From: Streptomyces marianii
GTDB lineage: Bacteria > Actinomycetota > Actinomycetes > Streptomycetales > Streptomycetaceae
NCBI RefSeq assembly: GCF_005795905.1
Contig: NZ_VAWE01000001.1
Span: forward strand, 4,515,001 to 4,579,000
Length of the DNA: 64,000 bases
Reading direction: 5' to 3'
The position numbers were made by a program, and so were the translations under genes. The notes under the pieces are model-generated. The model saw nothing but the letters and a program-made list of their open reading frames with translations, did not search any database and was not told where the DNA came from. Every line of letters begins with the position of its first letter. The stretch's first letter is position 1. Shown piece after piece: positions 37,774 to 45,883 of this stretch.

Positions 37774-38979
37774 ATGAGCAGCGATCAGCAGTATCCGTAC
37801 GGCGCGCACGACTCCCACGGGCAGAACCCTCCGGACCCCCACGTCACCCAGACGTGGGAAGGGCAGACCTGGGACACCCAGTACCAGCCGGTGGCCGAAC
37901 CCGGGCAGCAGGCCCCGTACCCGCAGGGCGCCCCGTACCCGCGCAGCGCCCAGTACCCGCACAGCGCCCAGTACCCGCAGTCCGCCGCGGAGACCGCGTA
38001 CCTGCCGCCGGTCGGCGCTGCGCCGGGGGCGTACCCGCTGCCGCCGGAGATGCCGGCCGCGCCCGCCGCCGGCCCCGCCGTGGCCCCGGTCCCGGGCGTA
38101 CCCGTGGCCCACGGGCCGCAGGGGGCCCCGTACGGACCGGCCGCCGAACGGCCGGCCGCTCCCGTTCCCCCCGGCGGCGCCGAGGCCGCTTACGGCACGC
38201 CCACCACCCTGGGCAACGCCCGCGTCACCGACGCCCAGCGCGCCCGCGCCGAGGGCCGGTCGCCGATCATCCCGCCCGGGATGCGGCCCGCCGGTCTCAC
38301 GGCCCTTACCGGCCTGCTGCTCGCGGCGACCGCCGGCGTCTCGCCGTACCTGCTGCTGGTTCCGCTTGTCGCGCTGCAGGGCCTCACCGCGGCGGGCTGG
38401 TTCCGGCTGAACGGCATGTGGCCCGCCCGCCAGGGCATCGCGCTCGCCTTCGCCGGCGGTCTCGTCGCCGACGCCGTGCTGCTGGCCGCGGGCCGGGAGC
38501 ACGCCCCGGCCGCGCTCGTCGGCACCCTCGGCGTCTGGGTGCTGCTCACGCTCGTGCTACAGCTGCGCAGCCACGCGGCCCCGGACGAGCGGATGTACGG
38601 GCTCATGGCGACGATCGCCTCCGCGGCGCTGACGATCGTGGCGGCCGGGTTCCTGGCCGCCGCCCCGGCCGCGGTCGCGGCCGGCGGCGCGGCGGTCGCC
38701 GTCGCGGCCCTGGCCCGGGCGCTCCCGCTTCCCGGAGCCGCCTCGGCGGCCGTGGCCCTGCTGGCCGCCGCGGGCGCGGGGATCGCGGCCGGCGCGGTCA
38801 CCGGGGCGGGCGCGGAGGCCGCGCTCCCGGCCCTCGGCGCGGGGCTCTGCGCGCTCGTCGGCCTGCGGGTGGCGAGCTACGACTACCCGTCCCGCTTCGT
38901 GCACATGACGGCCGGTGTCGCGCTGCCGCTCACCGCCGCGGCGCCGATCGTCCACCTGCTGGGCCGCGCGCTCGGGTGA
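37774..38979 (+). CDS. Membrane protein with Pro/Tyr-rich N-terminus, unknown function
   Basis: A 401-aa protein. The first 170 residues are disordered and rich in Pro, Tyr, Gln and Ala, with short repeats (three copies of AQYP/APYP type). About seven or eight Ala-rich hydrophobic helices follow from about 175 to the end. No family motif is recognised. The ATG at 37774 follows GGAGG at a rather long distance. It overlaps nothing and starts 10 nt after the MoaD-like gene, so the two are probably co-transcribed. Confidence 0.78.
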   Translation: MSSDQQYPYGAHDSHGQNPPDPHVTQTWEGQTWDTQYQPVAEPGQQAPYPQGAPYPRSAQYPHSAQYPQSAAETAYLPPVGAAPGAYPLPPEMPAAPAAGPAVAPVPGVPVAHGPQGAPYGPAAERPAAPVPPGGAEAAYGTPTTLGNARVTDAQRARAEGRSPIIPPGMRPAGLTALTGLLLAATAGVSPYLLLVPLVALQGLTAAGWFRLNGMWPARQGIALAFAGGLVADAVLLAAGREHAPAALVGTLGVWVLLTLVLQLRSHAAPDERMYGLMATIASAALTIVAAGFLAAAPAAVAAGGAAVAVAALARALPLPGAASAAVALLAAAGAGIAAGAVTGAGAEAALPALGAGLCALVGLRVASYDYPSRFVHMTAGVALPLTAAAPIVHLLGRALG

Positions 38980-39082
38980 GGCCTGGTCCGGTCCGAGCGG
39001 GAACCATTGGCGTGCCCCGGGACGTCGATCATTCAGTCCGCCTTCGTTCGGGGCGGTCGCGACAAGGGTGGGGGAACCAGGC

Positions 39083-39772
39083 GTGCGCGCACTGCGAATA
39101 CTGCTGATCACCGCGGTGATCCTCGGCGGGCTCTTCGTCGCCGCCGACCGGCTGCTGCTCAACTACGCCGAGTCGGAGGCCGCCGAGAAGGTCAAGGCGC
39201 GCCAGGGCCTGTCCGGGAAGACGGAGGTGTCGATCGCCGGCTTCCCGTTCCTGACCCAGGTCGCCGGGAAGGAGCTCGAGCGCGTGGACGTCACCGTCCG
39301 GGGCATCGAGGCCAGCGCCGACGGGCACCGGGTGGTCATCACCGAGATGTCGGCCGCTCTGCACGACGTGCGGCTCGGCGCGGACTTCTCCAGCGCGACG
39401 GCGACGACGGCGACCGGCACGGCCCGTATCTCGTACGCCGATCTCGCCGCGGCGGCGGACGAGGACGTCACGCTGGCCTACGGCGGGAACGGCAAGGTGA
39501 AGGTCACCGGATCGGTCGGCGTCCTCGGCCGCACGATCTCCCGCAGCGTGGTCTCCACCGTCAGCCTCGTCGACGCCGACACGATCCGGGTGCGGGCCGA
39601 CAGGGTGCCCGGGGAGGGCATACCGGGGCTCGAGGACCTGATCCGGGGGAAGACCGACTTCGACCGGAGGATCAGCGGGCTGCCGCAGGGGATGAAGCTG
39701 GAGAAGGTGCAGGCGGAGGAGAACGGCCTCGTCATCACCGTCTCGGGCATGAACGTTCCGCTGGCCGGCTGA
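39083..39772 (+). CDS. LmeA-like (DUF2993) phospholipid-binding exported protein
   Basis: A 229-aa protein with a membrane-anchor or signal helix (RILLITAVILGGLFVAA, about 4-20) and a DUF2993 domain (IAGFPFLTQVAGKELERVDVT; ISGLPQGMKLEKVQAEENGL). LmeA of mycobacteria binds phosphatidylinositol mannosides and supports lipomannan growth. Start GTG at 39083. Confidence 0.87.
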   Translation: MRALRILLITAVILGGLFVAADRLLLNYAESEAAEKVKARQGLSGKTEVSIAGFPFLTQVAGKELERVDVTVRGIEASADGHRVVITEMSAALHDVRLGADFSSATATTATGTARISYADLAAAADEDVTLAYGGNGKVKVTGSVGVLGRTISRSVVSTVSLVDADTIRVRADRVPGEGIPGLEDLIRGKTDFDRRISGLPQGMKLEKVQAEENGLVITVSGMNVPLAG

Positions 39773-40279
39773 GCAGCTGCCCACCTGCCCACCAACCGCC
39801 CAGCCGCCGGGCCCGGCCTGTCGGCCTCCCGGCCTCTCGGTGCACCGAGCCGAGGCCCCGCCGCCCCGCCCCGCCGCCCCGGGCGCTGGGTACCGGCCCG
39901 GCCTTCACTCGGCCTCTCGGCCTCTCGGCCTCTCGGCCGCCCGGCGCATCGAGCCGAGGTCCCGCCCCGCCGCCCCGCCGCCGGCGCTCGCGGGCAGGTC
40001 GCAGGGGCGGTGGTCCCGCCTACCGGGTCCGTGGCGGCGGAGCCGTCCGCGCCGGTCCCTGCCCGCGCCGTGGTGCATCCGCGCAGCGCCCCCTGGTCGT
40101 GAACCGGTGGCCTGCCGGGCCGCCGCGCCCCGATGCGGGGCATGGCCGGATACTGAGACGGTCGTGTCCGGTCCGCAGAAGCCGTCCCGGCGGCGGCCCG
40201 GGACGGCGACTCGAGGGGCCTCGGCGGAGGCCGGTCATTCCACCTTTCGGACGATCGCGTCTCAGAATGCGACACGCCG
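39773..40279. other. Intergenic region with CGGCCTCTC-type low-complexity repeats
   Basis: About 500 bp. Short imperfect repeats of GGCCTCTCGG occur near 39828-39842 and 39909-39940, and CCCGCCGCCCC-type runs are common. No gene was recognised. The promoter for the sulfur locus lies at its right end. Confidence 0.6.
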
Positions 40280-40309
40280 GTGACATAGCCGCCGACTCGT
40301 CCCTACGAT
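40280..40309 (+). promoter_or_regulatory. Promoter of the leader peptide / sulfurtransferase unit
   Basis: A -35-like GTGACA (40280-40285) and -10 TACGAT (40304-40309) are 18 bp apart. The -10 ends 7 nt before the ATG of the leader peptide, so the transcript should start at or next to that ATG. Confidence 0.72.
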
Positions 40310-40316
40310 CGGACCC

Positions 40317-40397
40317 ATGAAGCGACAGGCGGATCTCACGAAGCGGCGGGCAGTCGACCTGTGCCGTGTCGCCGCCATGCTCTGTCGCGCCATCTGA
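40317..40397 (+). CDS. Cys-containing leader peptide (putative attenuator uORF)
   Basis: A 26-aa ORF, starting MKRQADLTKRR, then AVDLCRVAAMLCRAI. The core RR-x-VDL-C-R with a second Cys near the end matches the small actinobacterial 'putative leader peptide' family found upstream of sulfur-metabolism genes, where ribosome stalling at Cys codons is thought to control downstream expression (as shown for cysteine-responsive uORFs in mycobacteria). Cys codons are at positions 16 and 23. It lies 155 nt upstream of the sulfurtransferase gene and appears leaderless. Confidence 0.85.
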   Translation: MKRQADLTKRRAVDLCRVAAMLCRAI

Positions 40398-40552
40398 GCG
40401 GAAGCGTTCGACTTCCGTATTCCCCGGGCCCGCTGACCTGCCAACGGATCAGGGCCAACCCTTGTGCCTGACGCCCTTGCGGCGCACCCGCACATCCCCG
40501 CGCGACACCCCAGCGCACCACTCGCCGCACACTGCCCCGGAGGAGAAACAGC

Positions 40553-41398
40553 ATGAGCCGCAGCGACGTCCTGGTAGACGCCGACTGGGTCGAGGCCCGC
40601 CTGGACGACCCGAAGGTCGTCGTCGTCGAGGTCGACGAGGACACCTCGGCCTACGACAAGAACCACATCAAGAACGCCGTCCGGATCGACTGGCAGAAGG
40701 ACCTCCAGGACCCGGTCCGCCGTGACTTCGTGGACCAGGCCGGCTTCGAGAAGCTTCTGTCCGAGAAGGGGATCGCGAACGACGACACGGTCGTCCTCTA
40801 CGGCGGCAACAACAACTGGTTCGCGTCCTACGCGTACTGGTACTTCAAGCTTTACGGCCACCAGGACGTGAAGCTCCTCGACGGCGGCCGCAAGAAGTGG
40901 GAGCTCGACTCCCGCGACCTCGTCGACGGCTCCGAGGTTCCGCAGCGCCCGGCCACCGAGTACCGGGCCAAGGCCCAGGACACGGCCATCCGCGCCTTCC
41001 GCGACGACGTCGTCGCCGCCATCGGCAGCCAGAACCTGGTCGACGTCCGTTCGCCCGACGAGTTCAGCGGCAAGCTGCTCGCCCCGGCCCACCTGCCGCA
41101 GGAGCAGTCGCAGCGCCCCGGCCATGTGCCGAGCGCCCGCAACATCCCGTGGTCGAAGAACGCCAACGACGACGGCACCTTCAAGTCGGACGACGAGCTC
41201 AAGGCCCTCTACGCCGCGGAGCAGGTCGACCTGGCGAGGGACACTATCGCCTACTGCCGCATCGGTGAGCGCTCCGCGCTGACCTGGTTCGTCCTGCACG
41301 AGCTGCTCGGTGTGGAGAACGTCAAGAACTACGACGGCTCGTGGACCGAGTACGGCTCCCTCGTCGGCGTGCCGATCGAGCTCGGCGCGAACAAGTAA
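40553..41398 (+). CDS. Thiosulfate/3-mercaptopyruvate sulfurtransferase (rhodanese)
   Basis: A 281-aa tandem-rhodanese enzyme. The inactive N-terminal domain has DTVVLYGGNNNWFASYAYW. The C-terminal catalytic domain has NLVDVRSPDEFSG and the persulfide Cys in AYCRIGERS (about residue 235). It transfers sulfane sulfur from thiosulfate to thiols or cyanide. A GGAGG lies about 9 nt before the ATG. It is often called cysA or sseA in actinobacteria. It is followed by DUF1416, 44 nt away. Confidence 0.95.
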   Translation: MSRSDVLVDADWVEARLDDPKVVVVEVDEDTSAYDKNHIKNAVRIDWQKDLQDPVRRDFVDQAGFEKLLSEKGIANDDTVVLYGGNNNWFASYAYWYFKLYGHQDVKLLDGGRKKWELDSRDLVDGSEVPQRPATEYRAKAQDTAIRAFRDDVVAAIGSQNLVDVRSPDEFSGKLLAPAHLPQEQSQRPGHVPSARNIPWSKNANDDGTFKSDDELKALYAAEQVDLARDTIAYCRIGERSALTWFVLHELLGVENVKNYDGSWTEYGSLVGVPIELGANK

Positions 41399-41442
41399 GC
41401 ACCCCGGACCTCCGGACCCCTCGACCGTAAGGACAGAAAAGC

Positions 41443-41730
41443 ATGTGTGGAGCGAAGGCCGGCGGCCCCGACGCCTCGACGATCAAGCCCGGTGAGACCA
41501 CCATCCAGGGTCAGGTGACCCGCGACGGCGAGCCGGTCACCGGCTACGTGCGTCTGCTGGACTCGACCGGCGAGTTCACTGCCGAGGTCCCGACCTCGGC
41601 GACCGGACAGTTCCGCTTCTACGCGGCCGAGGGGACGTGGACCGTACGCGCCCTCGTCCCGGGCGCCACGGCGGACCGTACGGTCGTCGCGCAGACCGGT
41701 GGCCTCTCCGAGGTGGCCATCGCCGTCTGA
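41443..41730 (+). CDS. DUF1416 protein
   Basis: A 95-aa protein starting MCGAKAGG, with a carboxypeptidase-regulatory-like beta-sandwich pattern (TIQGQVTRDGEPVTGYVRLLDS; FRFYAAEGTWTVRALV). The family nearly always lies directly after the actinobacterial sulfurtransferase, so a role in the same sulfur pathway is inferred. The Cys at position 2 is conserved and could accept sulfur; this is speculation. Confidence 0.9.
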   Translation: MCGAKAGGPDASTIKPGETTIQGQVTRDGEPVTGYVRLLDSTGEFTAEVPTSATGQFRFYAAEGTWTVRALVPGATADRTVVAQTGGLSEVAIAV

Positions 41731-41840
41731 CGGCAGTCGACCGAACCGGCCGAAGGGCCGCACCCCAGGGGGTTGGACGCTTTCCTGGACGTGGTGCGGT
41801 CCTTCGTGCCGTCGTGGGCGGTGCGACCTACGCTGGAGGC

Positions 41841-42116
41841 ATGTACGCGCGGCGCCGTCACGCCTACTTCCTGCTCATGGGCGGATGCCTCGTCCTCTTC
41901 GTGTCCGCCTGGGCCTTCGTACGCCTCTGGTCGGTGCCGGTCGCCGTCGGCATGTGCGTCGTCGCCATGGTGATCCCTCCGCTCGCGGCGGTGGTGGCGA
42001 ACCGGCGCGGCCCCGAGGACCGCTGGTGGGACGACCCGTCCGGAGACCCGCAGTCCGACGAGTGGTGGGACGAACTGGACGGGAAGAGGAAGCCGGGCTC
42101 GGGCCCGCGCCCGTGA
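41841..42116 (+). CDS. DUF3099-type small membrane protein
   Basis: A 91-aa protein with two membrane helices (about 8-27 and 32-50) and an acidic Trp-rich tail (DRWWDDP, DEWWDEL). It matches the layout of DUF3099 proteins; function is unknown. The ATG at 41841 lies 6 nt after a -10-like TACGCT (41829-41834), while GGAGG sits only 1 nt before the ATG, so a leaderless mRNA is likely. Confidence 0.85.
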   Translation: MYARRRHAYFLLMGGCLVLFVSAWAFVRLWSVPVAVGMCVVAMVIPPLAAVVANRRGPEDRWWDDPSGDPQSDEWWDELDGKRKPGSGPRP

Positions 42117-42189
42117 CGCGCGGGAACGAGCCCGCCTGCTGCCCGATCCGCTCGTGCCCGCTGCCCGATCCCGGGAGCCGGGCACCCGT

Positions 42190-42552
42190 TCAGTAGACGA
42201 GCGCCTGCGTGCCGTCGGCCATCGCCTCGCTGACGAAGACCTGCGCGCCCGCGATCCGGACTCCCTCGATCACGTCCTCCTCGGTGATCTCGCGCCGCGC
42301 TGCGCACTGCGTGCAGAGGGTGATCCGCCCCGCCGCCAGGATCGAGTCGATCAGGTCAGGCAGCGGTGCCGCGTGCGGCAGCTCGAACTCCCCGGCCCGG
42401 CCCGGCAGGGCGAACCACGACGACTCTCCCGTCAGCCAGAGCGAGACCTCCACCCCGCTGGCCACGGCGACGGCGGCGACCGTGAAGGCCTGCGAGCAGC
42501 GTTCGGGGGCGTCGGCCCCGGCGGTCACCTTGATCACGAGCTTCTTCGCCAT
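42190..42552 (-). CDS. DsrE-family protein
   Basis: A 120-aa DsrE/DsrF-like fold protein (KKLVIKVTAGADAPERCSQAFTVAAVA; ITLCTQCAARREIT). The CTQC pair and another Cys may take part in sulfur relay or redox, but the partner is unknown. The ATG at 42552 is preceded by TACAGT and 7 nt, suggesting a leaderless transcript. It is convergent with the DUF3099 gene. Confidence 0.86.
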   Translation of the reverse strand: MAKKLVIKVTAGADAPERCSQAFTVAAVAVASGVEVSLWLTGESSWFALPGRAGEFELPHAAPLPDLIDSILAAGRITLCTQCAARREITEEDVIEGVRIAGAQVFVSEAMADGTQALVY

Positions 42553-42755
42553 ATGCCGAACTGTAATCGGCTCGGCCGCGACCCATGATCGGGGGCGCGG
42601 GACAGTCGTGTGAGCGCGGACAAACGGAATACGCGCCTGCAGACCGTCGTCCTGCAGAACCACCTGCTGGGCTGACCTCGCGGAGAGGGCCGCGCCCCCG
42701 CCCACTAAGCTGGGGTGCGGCCCGATCTGCCTTCGCGCTCACCCGAGGAGCACCC

Positions 42756-42854
42756 GTGATTGTTTTCTTCGAACTTCTGCTGGTCCTGGTGTGTGTCGGC
42801 GTGCTCGCCTTCACCGGCCTGGCCGTGAAGAAGCTGTACCAGGGCCAGCGCTAG
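42756..42854 (+). CDS. 32-aa single-helix membrane peptide
   Basis: GTG at 42756 follows GAGGAG by 7 nt. The 32-residue product is one hydrophobic helix (MIVFFELLLVLVCVGVLAF) with a basic tail KKLYQGQR. A -10-like TAAGCT lies at about 42705. The nitrobindin gene starts 31 nt later, so co-transcription is possible. Function is unknown. Confidence 0.68.
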   Translation: MIVFFELLLVLVCVGVLAFTGLAVKKLYQGQR

Positions 42855-42885
42855 TCCCGTATCCCACTGACCGACAGAGCCAGCC

Positions 42886-43458
42886 ATGATCGAGATCCCT
42901 TCCGACCTCAACCCCGACCTCGTGCCGCTCGCGTTTCTCCTCGGCACCTGGGAGGGCGCGGGTGTGTCCGACTTCCCCGGCTCGGAGAAGTGCAACTTCG
43001 GCCAGTCCGTGACCTTCAGCCACGACGGCCGGGACTTCGTCGAGTACGTCTCCCACAGCTGGGTGCTGGACTCCAAAGGCAGGAAGGTCCGCCCCCTGGA
43101 GAGCGAGTCCGGCTACTGGCGGATCGACAAGGACCGGAAGGTCGAGGTCGTCATGGTCCGCGACCAGGGCGTCGTGGAGATCTGGTACGGCGATCTCGCG
43201 GACAAGAAGCCGCAGATCGACCTGGCCACCGACGCCGTCGCGCGCACCGCGGCCTCCCCGCAGTACTCCGGAGGCAAGCGGCTCTACGGCTACGTCAAGG
43301 GCGACCTGATGTGGGTCGGCGAGAAGTCCACCCCCGAGGTGCCGCTGCGGCCGTACATGTCGGCGCACCTGAAGAAGGTGGTCACGCCCGAGCAGGTCGA
43401 GGCATGGGCCAAGGACCTCGGTGACCTGCCGGACGACGGCATCGCCTTCTTCAAGTGA
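42886..43458 (+). CDS. Nitrobindin-like heme-binding protein (FABP family)
   Basis: A 190-aa beta-barrel protein of the DUF1794/nitrobindin family. The signature GTWEGAG (20-26) begins the barrel, and a His in MSAHLKKVV (about 160) is the expected proximal heme ligand. Nitrobindins bind ferric heme and can react with peroxynitrite. The ATG at 42886 gives MIEIPSDLNP. Confidence 0.92.
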   Translation: MIEIPSDLNPDLVPLAFLLGTWEGAGVSDFPGSEKCNFGQSVTFSHDGRDFVEYVSHSWVLDSKGRKVRPLESESGYWRIDKDRKVEVVMVRDQGVVEIWYGDLADKKPQIDLATDAVARTAASPQYSGGKRLYGYVKGDLMWVGEKSTPEVPLRPYMSAHLKKVVTPEQVEAWAKDLGDLPDDGIAFFK

Positions 43459-43516
43459 CGTCCCGCCCCCCCTTCGGCGACTCCCGCGAGGGCCGAGCGC
43501 CCCGCGTGAGCGGCGG

Positions 43517-43707
43517 CACGGGTGGCCCTCCGCGCACGCGCCGCGGCTCCGGCGGAAGACACGGGGCGGACGGATGGCCGTCCCTCCGCGCCCCCGCCGG
43601 GGAGTGGGACATGCACGGGTGGCCCTCCGCGCACGCGCCGCGGCTCCGGCGGAAGACACGGGGCGGACGGATGGCCGTCCCTCCGCGCCCCGCCGGGGAG
43701 TGGGACA
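43517..43707 (+). repeat. 94/95-bp tandem duplication upstream of nur
   Basis: Copy 1 (43517-43611) and copy 2 (43614-43707) start CACGGGTGGCCCTCCGCGCA and end GGGAGTGGGACA; they differ by one C in a C run. They are separated by 2 bp. The nur -10 box starts 6 bp after copy 2, so only copy 2 abuts the promoter. Confidence 0.95.
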
Positions 43708-43712
43708 GTCCC

Positions 43713-43718
43713 TACACT
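43713..43718 (+). promoter_or_regulatory. -10 box of nur (leaderless)
   Basis: TACACT ends 6 nt before the GTG start of nur, leaving no room for a ribosome site, so the transcript is probably leaderless. No good -35 was found. Confidence 0.6.
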
Positions 43719-43724
43719 GGACCC

Positions 43725-44162
43725 GTGGTGAGCACCGACTGGAAGAGCGATCTGCGGCGGCGAGGCTACCGGCTGACCCCTCAGCGCCAGCTCGTCCTCG
43801 AAGCCGTCGACGCGCTGGAGCACGCGACGCCCGACGACATCCTCGTCGAGGTGCGCAAGACCGCGTCCGGGGTGAACATCTCGACGGTCTACCGGACCCT
43901 GGAGCTTCTGGAGGAGCTTGGTCTGGTCTCGCACGCCCATCTCGGGCACGGCGCCCCCACCTACCATCTCGCCGACCGGCACCACCACCTCCACCTGGTC
44001 TGCCGCGACTGCGGGGACGTGATCGAGGCGGACGTCGACGTGGCCGCCGGGTTCACCGCCGAGCTGCGCGAGAAGTTCGGATTCAGCACCGACATGAAGC
44101 ACTTCGCGATCTTCGGCCAGTGCGGGAAGTGCGCGGGAAAGGCCGCCGGCGAGCAGTCGTAG
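43725..44162 (+). CDS. nur: Nickel-responsive Fur-family regulator Nur
   Basis: A 145-aa Fur-family repressor very close to the recalled S. coelicolor Nur sequence. The winged helix is at about 8-80 (GYRLTPQRQLVLEAVD; NISTVYRTLELLEELGLV). Ligands recalled for Nur fall in place: His70, His72 and His126 for nickel, and His33, His86, His88 and His90 for the second metal site. CRDC and CGKC pairs are also present. With nickel it represses nickel uptake and sodF genes. GTG at 43725 is used; the next codon is also GTG. Confidence 0.95.
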   Translation: MVSTDWKSDLRRRGYRLTPQRQLVLEAVDALEHATPDDILVEVRKTASGVNISTVYRTLELLEELGLVSHAHLGHGAPTYHLADRHHHLHLVCRDCGDVIEADVDVAAGFTAELREKFGFSTDMKHFAIFGQCGKCAGKAAGEQS

Positions 44163-44172
44163 GCTTGGGACC

Positions 44173-45153
44173 ATGCAGCGACGTTCAACGATCAGCCCTC
44201 TGCTGTCCCTGCCCGGCGCCGTTCCCGCCGAGGGACCCGACGAGGGTGTCGCCGCCCACTACGGCGATCTGTTCCGTGAGCAGCGTGCCCTCGCCGACGG
44301 CACCGGTCTCGTCGACCTCTCGCACCGCGGCGTGATCACCGTCTCCGGCAAGGACCGGCTCGGCTGGCTGCATCTGCTGCTCACCCAGCACGTCAGCGAG
44401 CTCCCCGCCGGGGAGGCCACCGAGGCCCTGATCCTCTCCGCGCACGGCCACATCGAGCACGCGCTTTACCTCGTGGACGACGGCGAGACGGTGTGGGCGC
44501 ACGTCGAACCGGGGACCCAGGAGGCGCTCCTCGCGTACCTGGAGTCGATGAAGTTCTTCTACCAGGTGGACGTCGCGGACCGTACGGACGAGTTCGCGGT
44601 CGTGCATCTGCCCGCCGGCTCGATCGCGGAGGTCCCGGAGGGCGTGGTCGTACGGGAGACCCCGCAGGGCCGCGACCTGTTCCTGCCGCGTGCCGAACTG
44701 GAGTCGTACGCGGCGGCCAACGGCCCGGCGATCGGCGTCCTGGCGTACGAGGCCCTGCGCGTGGAGGCGCACCGGCCGCGGCTGGGCTTCGAGACCGACC
44801 ACCGCACCATCCCGCACGAGGTCGGGCTGATCGGACCCGCCGTGCATCTGCAGAAGGGCTGCTACCGGGGGCAGGAGACCGTGGCGCGCGTCCACAACCT
44901 GGGGAAGCCGCCGCGCCGGCTGGTGTTCCTGCACCTCGACGGCAGCGAGGTGCATCTGCCGGGGCACGGCACGCCGGTGCGGCTGGCCGCGGACGGTGAG
45001 GAGGGCCGGCAGCTCGGCTTCATCACGACCTCGGCCCGTCACCACGAGTTGGGGCCGATCGCCCTCGCCCTGGTGAAGCGGAACGTACCGGTGGACGCGG
45101 AGCTGCTGGCCGGGAGCACGGCCGCGGCCCAGGAGGTCGTGGTCGAGCCGTAG
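44173..45153 (+). CDS. ygfZ: YgfZ/GcvT-domain folate-binding protein
   Basis: A 326-aa protein with the family signature KGCYRGQETVARV (about 226-238), including the essential Cys. YgfZ binds folate and helps to maintain or repair iron-sulfur clusters. The -10 box TAGGCT (44160-44165) starts in the nur stop codon and is followed by 7 nt and the ATG, so the mRNA seems leaderless. Confidence 0.94.
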   Translation: MQRRSTISPLLSLPGAVPAEGPDEGVAAHYGDLFREQRALADGTGLVDLSHRGVITVSGKDRLGWLHLLLTQHVSELPAGEATEALILSAHGHIEHALYLVDDGETVWAHVEPGTQEALLAYLESMKFFYQVDVADRTDEFAVVHLPAGSIAEVPEGVVVRETPQGRDLFLPRAELESYAAANGPAIGVLAYEALRVEAHRPRLGFETDHRTIPHEVGLIGPAVHLQKGCYRGQETVARVHNLGKPPRRLVFLHLDGSEVHLPGHGTPVRLAADGEEGRQLGFITTSARHHELGPIALALVKRNVPVDAELLAGSTAAAQEVVVEP

Positions 45154-45168
45154 GGCCCGCCCGGGGCG

Positions 45169-45304
45169 CCCCGGCTCTGCGGGCTGCGGCGCCTCCGTGC
45201 ACCCCCGGCTCTGCGGGCTGCGGCGCCCCCGTGCACCCCCGGCTCTGCGGGCTGCGGCGCCCCCGTGCACCCCCGGCTCTGCGGGCTGCGGCGCCCCCGT
45301 GCAC
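45169..45304. repeat. Four tandem 34-bp repeats between ygfZ and dtd
   Basis: Four units of 34 bp begin CCCCGGCTCTGCGGGCTGCG and end CCCCCGTGCAC, at 45169, 45203, 45237 and 45271; unit 1 has CTCCG for CCCCG. No spacers. Each unit can form a G+C-rich hairpin, so the array may act as a terminator for the two convergent genes, whose stops lie 15 and 7 bp away. Confidence 0.95.
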
Positions 45305-45311
45305 CCCCTCA

Positions 45312-45737
45312 CTACACCTCCAGCAGCACCGTGAACGGGCCGTCGTTCGTGAGCGAGACCCTCATCTTCGCCCCGAACCGGCCCGTCTCCACCCGCGCGC
45401 CCAGCTCCCGCAGCCGCGCCACCACCTCGTCCACGAGCGGCTCGGCGATCTCGCCGGGCGCCGCGGCGTTCCAGGTGGGGCGGCGGCCCTTCCGGGCGTC
45501 CCCGTAGAGGGTGAACTGGGAGATCACCAGCAAGGGGGCGTTCACGTCCGAGCAGGACTTCTCCCCTTCGAGGATCCGCACCGACCAGAGCTTCCGGGCG
45601 AGCTGCGCCGCCTTACCGGGCGTGTCCTCGTGGGTCACCCCCACCAGGACGCACAGTCCCTCGCCGACGATCTCCCCCACGGTCTCACCGGCCACGACGA
45701 CGCTCGCGCCGTCGACCCTCTGCACCACTGCACGCAT
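45312..45737 (-). CDS. dtd: D-aminoacyl-tRNA deacylase
   Basis: A 141-aa DTD enzyme that removes D-amino acids (and misplaced Gly) from tRNA. The active-site motif SQFTLYGD is at about 78-85, and the cross-subunit Gly-Pro motif [10 protein letters not shown] is at the C-terminus. MRAVVQRV is the standard start (ATG at 45737). Length is normal. Confidence 0.96.
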   Translation of the reverse strand: MRAVVQRVDGASVVVAGETVGEIVGEGLCVLVGVTHEDTPGKAAQLARKLWSVRILEGEKSCSDVNAPLLVISQFTLYGDARKGRRPTWNAAAPGEIAEPLVDEVVARLRELGARVETGRFGAKMRVSLTNDGPFTVLLEV

Positions 45738-45883
45738 ACAGACCAACCTATCGGGGGCTGAACGGGTGCAGACCGCCTGCATGGGCACCGTTCGTGATGG
45801 CACGATGCACGGAGTCGGTGCATCCCCTCGGCCCTCCGGGCCCGGGGAGACCTCATGCACCGGTCGAGGGGACTGATTCACGC

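Noticed and set aside
16819..45304. Possible CRISPR arrays at 16819, 34081 and 45169
   Set aside because: The units are directly adjacent with no unique spacers, and no cas genes are present.
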